Source of the DNA: Sphingobium sp.
GTDB lineage: Bacteria > Pseudomonadota > Alphaproteobacteria > Sphingomonadales > Sphingomonadaceae
Reading direction: 5' to 3'
Length of the DNA stretch: 7,920 nucleotides
NCBI GenBank assembly: GCA_020051025.1
Contig: JAGVJS010000311.1
Coordinates: forward strand, 1 to 7,920
Made by a program: the position numbers and the translations under genes. This document shows positions 5,833 through 7,920 of the stretch, in pieces (within the stretch, counting starts at the first letter, position 1; each line of letters starts with the position of its first letter). Below the pieces are notes generated by a model, which saw only the letters and a program-made list of their open reading frames with translations, did no database searches and was not told where the DNA came from.

Positions 5833-6816
5833 ATGGCGCGCGATACCGACCGTCTGGCGGAAGGGCTGCGCGCCTTTCTGCCGCGTGGCACCGGCATTAC
5901 GGGGGTCAAGACCCTGTCGGCCGGCCACAGCAACGAAACCTATCTGGTCGAAGGGCTGAACGAAATCCTGCGCATGCCCCCATCCGAGGAGGGGCTGTTG
6001 CCGCCATATGACATGGCGCGGCAGCATGGCGTGCTGTCGGCGGTGAAGGCGCATGCGCCCTCCGTGCCGCTGCCCGCCATGCTGGAACTCAGCACCGATC
6101 CGTCGTTCATAGGCGATGAATTTTTCCTGATGGAATGCGTGCCGGGCGAGGCATTCGAATATGTCACGCCCGACTGGGTGACGGCCGATCCGGTGGCGGT
6201 GCCCGACAGCATCTGCCGCCAATGGTTTGACGCGATCATCGGCCTGCACACCATGCCAGTCGGCGAAATGCCGCCGGGCGGGCGGACCGTGCAGCAGGAA
6301 GCGCAGCATTGGCTGGACGTCGCCCGCTCGGCCGAAGCGACGCCGGACCTGATCGGCGTGCTGGAGGATCTGACCGCACGACCACCGCGCACGTCCGGCG
6401 CGCCGACGCCGGTGCATGGCGACCCCAAACATGGCAATTGCCTGTGGCATGAGGGGAAGCTGACTGCTTTGCTCGACTGGGAAATGGCCCAGATCAGCGA
6501 GCCGTTGCTCGATCTCGGCTATATCCTCATGTTCCACGATCAGGGGGAAGCATCGCTGGCGAATGCCGGGTTCGAGCAGCCCGGATGGTGGTCGCCCGAA
6601 CGCATGGTCGCGGAATGGGAGCAAGGCACCGGCCGGACGGCGGTGGACATTGCCCGCTATACCGTGCTGGGACAGGCGAAGGTCGCGGCGATCATCGCGC
6701 TGGGCGCCTATCTCTTCACCAGTGGCAAGGTGGCGGACGTGCGGTTCAAGGCGTTTGGGGCGGTGCTGCCGGCCTATACGAGGCTGTTGGTGAGCCGGGC
6801 GATGGCGGCGGCCTGA
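5833..6816 (+). CDS. APH-fold phosphotransferase (ACAD10/11-type kinase domain)
   Basis: This 327-residue protein is related to aminoglycoside phosphotransferases, most like the stand-alone kinase domain seen in ACAD10/11 relatives. Visible motifs are a nucleotide-loop segment SAGHSNETY (29-37), ILRMPP (45-50), the catalytic loop VHGDPKHGN (194-202, with catalytic Asp197 and metal-binding Asn202), and LLDWEMAQISEPLLDLGY (second metal Asp at 215). All catalytic residues are present. Family members phosphorylate hydroxylated small molecules; ACAD10/11 kinases act on hydroxyacyl-CoAs, so a hydroxylated lipid-like intermediate is a reasonable guess. Antibiotic resistance is less likely given the neighbours. 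AAGGAGG lies 8 nt before ATG 5833. It is last in the unit begun by the EthD-like gene, 13 nt after the CrtC-like gene. No obvious intrinsic terminator follows. Confidence 0.88.
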   Translation: MARDTDRLAEGLRAFLPRGTGITGVKTLSAGHSNETYLVEGLNEILRMPPSEEGLLPPYDMARQHGVLSAVKAHAPSVPLPAMLELSTDPSFIGDEFFLMECVPGEAFEYVTPDWVTADPVAVPDSICRQWFDAIIGLHTMPVGEMPPGGRTVQQEAQHWLDVARSAEATPDLIGVLEDLTARPPRTSGAPTPVHGDPKHGNCLWHEGKLTALLDWEMAQISEPLLDLGYILMFHDQGEASLANAGFEQPGWWSPERMVAEWEQGTGRTAVDIARYTVLGQAKVAAIIALGAYLFTSGKVADVRFKAFGAVLPAYTRLLVSRAMAAA

Positions 6817-6859
6817 ACGATCGGCGGCGAAGTTCACACGATAGGCGCGTTTTGGGGCG

Positions 6860-6897
6860 GAAGCGCTCGCAAGGCCTTCGCGAAGCGCTCGCCAGGC
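6860..6897. repeat. Short tandem direct repeat, 16 bp with period 22
   Basis: GAAGCGCTCGCAAGGC (6860-6875) recurs as GAAGCGCTCGCCAGGC (6882-6897), with one difference. A partial third copy, GAAGCGC, is at 6915-6921. The stretch begins 43 nt after the kinase stop codon. No function is evident. Confidence 0.6.
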
Positions 6898-7080
6898 GCT
6901 CCCGACGCTTCCCCGAAGCGCGCCCTGTAAAGATATGCGGCCGAGCCGCAACGCGTGGCTTTGCGGCATGGTCTGCGGGAAGCGAGCCTGATCCATCCGA
7001 CAGGATAGATCAGGGAAAATCCTACATTTGAAGCGGGATAGGATGGCTTGTCAGAGGCCTATGCCGCAGCAGGCATTGCG

Positions 7081-7121
7081 ATTGCAAGCGTAGCGCGCCT
7101 TTGGCCCGCTGCGCTTGCAAT
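7081..7121. repeat. Long imperfect hairpin (dispersed-repeat-like)
   Basis: ATTGCAAGCG-T-AGCG (7081-7095) pairs with CGCT-G-CGCTTGCAAT (7107-7121), giving about 15 pairs including one T-G, with an 11-nt loop. The arms resemble the ATTGC-AGCG intergenic palindromes common in sphingomonad genomes. It lies between two convergent genes (6816 and 7138), a typical place for such repeats or for a bidirectional, T-poor terminator. Confidence 0.6.
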
Positions 7122-7137
7122 GACGAGAGGCCCGTTT

Positions 7138-7506
7138 TTAACGGGCGCGGGTCACACTGTTGCCGACGCCGGCGCTGCTGACTTTGGGCGATGTTTTACC
7201 GGGCGTGCGCCAACTGACCTTGTTGCTGATCCCTTCCACCTTGATCGCCGACTGGGCCGCCATATCCGCCGTCACGACATTGCCCGAACCTTCGACGGTC
7301 AGTTGCGTGCAGGCGCCTTCGACCGTGACCTGATTGTTGGTTCCGGTCACCGTCGCCTTCCCACCCGCACAGTCGAGCGTGGAACTTTCACCGGATCCTT
7401 CAAGAACAGCCTGAGCATAAGCAGGGGCCGTAGCCATAGCGCAGGCAAAGAGTGCAGCAACAGCGGTGACAATCCGGGACGGGGTCTTATTGGCCATTAT
7501 CGTCAT
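7138..7506 (-). CDS. Secreted DUF3060-like repeat protein
   Basis: This 122-residue exported protein has residues 5-31 as a signal peptide (NKTPSR, a hydrophobic core, cleavage near APAYA). The mature part has repeated turns of the form G-x-x-N-x-V: GTNNQV, GSGNVV, GISNKV and GVGNSV, with intervening beta strands. Two Cys (DCAGG and GACTQ) could form a disulfide. This is the DUF3060 pattern, a short beta-solenoid-like family of unknown role in the periplasm or envelope. The minus frame stays open up to 7767, but the upstream part has no ribosome binding site or sensible composition. I chose ATG 7506, preceded by AAAGGA 5 nt away; ATG 7497 (MANKTPSR) is equally plausible. It converges with the kinase unit and is not obviously part of it. 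Confidence 0.85.
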   Translation of the reverse strand: MTIMANKTPSRIVTAVAALFACAMATAPAYAQAVLEGSGESSTLDCAGGKATVTGTNNQVTVEGACTQLTVEGSGNVVTADMAAQSAIKVEGISNKVSWRTPGKTSPKVSSAGVGNSVTRAR

Positions 7507-7823
7507 CCTTTTCCTTTGGGACGTCGGGGTCGCACAATATTTATGGATTATCGTGACGGTTGCGACGAGCGGGCGCGAAGGCGCGATGACTGGTCTGGCA
7601 GGGCTGAGCGGACTGGCTGGCCAGCCGCGCCTGCTGTAGCGGCGCGATGAAGGCCAAGCCGGTTGAGTTGATGATAGATGCGGGTTGGAATTGAGCTGTG
7701 CCGGGGGGGGCAAAAAGGGACACAGCGCTTTGGCTATTTGGGTGGTTAGCGGACGGTTGGATTTCAACTAAGCCGTGTTCCTGCGAAGGCAGGAACCCAG
7801 GGCAAAGAAGCGCTAGGCCGCCC
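7507..7823. other. Gene-free stretch between the DUF3060 gene and the IS end
   Basis: I find no supported gene. It should hold the promoter of the minus-strand DUF3060 gene; the AT-rich part near 7535-7555 is the likely place, but I see no clear -35/-10 pair. It also contains a G8 tract (7703-7710) inside weak flanking complementarity (GCTGTG and CACAGC) and a REP-like palindrome (7777-7796). Confidence 0.55.
7777..7796. repeat. REP-like palindrome
   Basis: GTTCCTGC-GAAG-GCAGGAAC is a perfect 8-bp stem with a 4-nt loop. The TCCTGCGAAGGCAGGA core is a dispersed intergenic palindrome known from sphingomonad genomes. This match is from memory and not from a search. It lies about 30 nt from the IS end. 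Confidence 0.65.
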
Positions 7824-7920
7824 CTAGGTCGTGTTGACAAAAGATTTCAACCACAGCCTTGCAGCGGCGAGGTTTAGGAAGCTCTCGAAGGATAGGACGG
7901 TTTTGTCGTAGCGGGTCGCG
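7824..7920 (-). CDS. IS5-family transposase, C-terminal end (runs off the right edge)
   Basis: The minus-strand frame ending at TAG 7826-7824 encodes ATRYDKT, then VLSFESFLNLAAARLWLKSF and VNTT, 31 complete residues. The RYDKT segment followed by FLNLAAARLWL is the usual C-terminus of IS5-family DDE transposases. Only the tail is in the window, so integrity of the gene cannot be judged. Confidence 0.85.
   Translation of the reverse strand, partial: ATRYDKTVLSFESFLNLAAARLWLKSFVNTT
7824..7920. mobile_element. Right part of the window: edge of an IS5-family insertion sequence
   Basis: The element includes the transposase tail and ends near 7820-7830. A likely terminal repeat begins at GGTCGTGTTGACAAAAG (7827 or 7828 onward) and overlaps the transposase stop. 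The edge is preceded by CTAG (7824-7827), with another CTAG at 7813-7816; CTAG is a common IS5-family target. The other end is outside the window, so the exact boundary and target duplication cannot be fixed. Confidence 0.6.

Larger units (their letters stand above)
6817..7137. other. Gene-free stretch after the kinase gene
   Basis: I see no convincing coding frame on either strand. The stretch holds a 16-bp direct repeat (6860-6875 and 6882-6897, 15/16 identical, period 22). It also holds two competing hairpins around 6937-6967 (GCGGC-CGA-GCCGC, or GCCGCAA with TTGCGGC), a 10-bp stem with one mismatch at 6989-7012, and a long hairpin at 7081-7121. None has the T tract of a terminator for the plus-strand unit. 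Confidence 0.6.

Noticed and set aside
3333..5933. 866-codon minus-strand open frame opposite the regulator, EthD and CrtC-like genes
   Set aside because: It has no ribosome binding site, is extremely rich in His, Arg, Gln and Ala, and is antisense to three well-supported genes. This is the usual high-GC shadow frame.
5833..6816. Aminoglycoside or macrolide resistance gene
   Set aside because: The fold is shared, but the motifs and the catabolic-looking neighbours fit the ACAD10/11-type small-molecule kinases better.
5764..6996. 410-codon minus-strand open frame opposite the kinase gene
   Set aside because: It is antisense to a kinase with intact motifs, has shadow-type composition, and shows no recognisable domain.
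6937..7012. Hairpins after the kinase gene as an intrinsic terminator or structured RNA
   Set aside because: The stems are short or mismatched and lack T tracts, and nothing matches an RNA family I can recognise.
7130..7146. GCCCGTT-TTT-AACGGGC hairpin as terminator of the DUF3060 gene
   Set aside because: The 7-bp stem is perfect but overlaps the stop codon and is not followed by a T tract on either strand. It may affect mRNA ends but is not a standard terminator.
7048..7650. 200-codon plus-strand frame opposite the DUF3060 gene
   Set aside because: It has no ATG-supported start and is antisense to a gene with a clear signal peptide and repeats.

Overview
The window is about 63% GC by eye and looks chromosomal, from a sphingomonad-type alphaproteobacterium (Sphingobium, Novosphingobium or Sphingomonas). 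The reasons are the codon use, a large catabolic-type TonB-dependent receptor, a DUF3060 protein, a REP-like palindrome, and an IS5-type transposase end of a style common in that group. The genus is inferred from style only, without any search.

Layout. Positions 1-487 (minus) hold the N-terminal half of a multi-spanning membrane protein that runs off the left edge. A strong intrinsic terminator (575-606) separates it from a complete TonB-dependent receptor (2992-623, minus). A leader of about 300 nt precedes the receptor and holds a 42-codon ORF (3216-3088) with a good ribosome binding site. Divergent from the receptor are a GntR/FCD regulator (3408-4154, plus) and then a tight three-gene unit: an EthD-like small protein (4296-4610), a CrtC/AttH-like (DUF7064/7065-type) protein (4635-5819) and an APH-fold phosphotransferase (5833-6816). 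Positions 6817-7137 contain no gene but several hairpins and a short direct repeat. A secreted DUF3060 protein (7506-7138, minus) follows, then another gene-free stretch with a G8 tract and a REP-like palindrome, then the C-terminal end of an IS5-family transposase (7920-7824, minus).

How it may work together. Three intergenic sites share the core ATCGT-N3-AC. Two are perfect ATCGT-N3-ACGAT palindromes (533-545 and 3319-3331), and a third is imperfect (4230-4242). They fit the published FadR-subfamily GntR operator pattern t.GTa.tAC.a. One lies before the left membrane-protein gene, one in the receptor/regulator divergent region, and one before the EthD-CrtC-kinase unit. The inference is one local regulon: an outer-membrane importer, an inner-membrane protein, and cytoplasmic EthD, lipocalin-like and kinase enzymes acting on a probably hydrophobic (lipid, terpenoid or steroid-like) substrate, under a regulator that senses it or an intermediate. 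The substrate cannot be read from the sequence. The regulator also appears to lack three of the four usual FCD metal ligands. I saw no tRNA, rRNA or CRISPR array.
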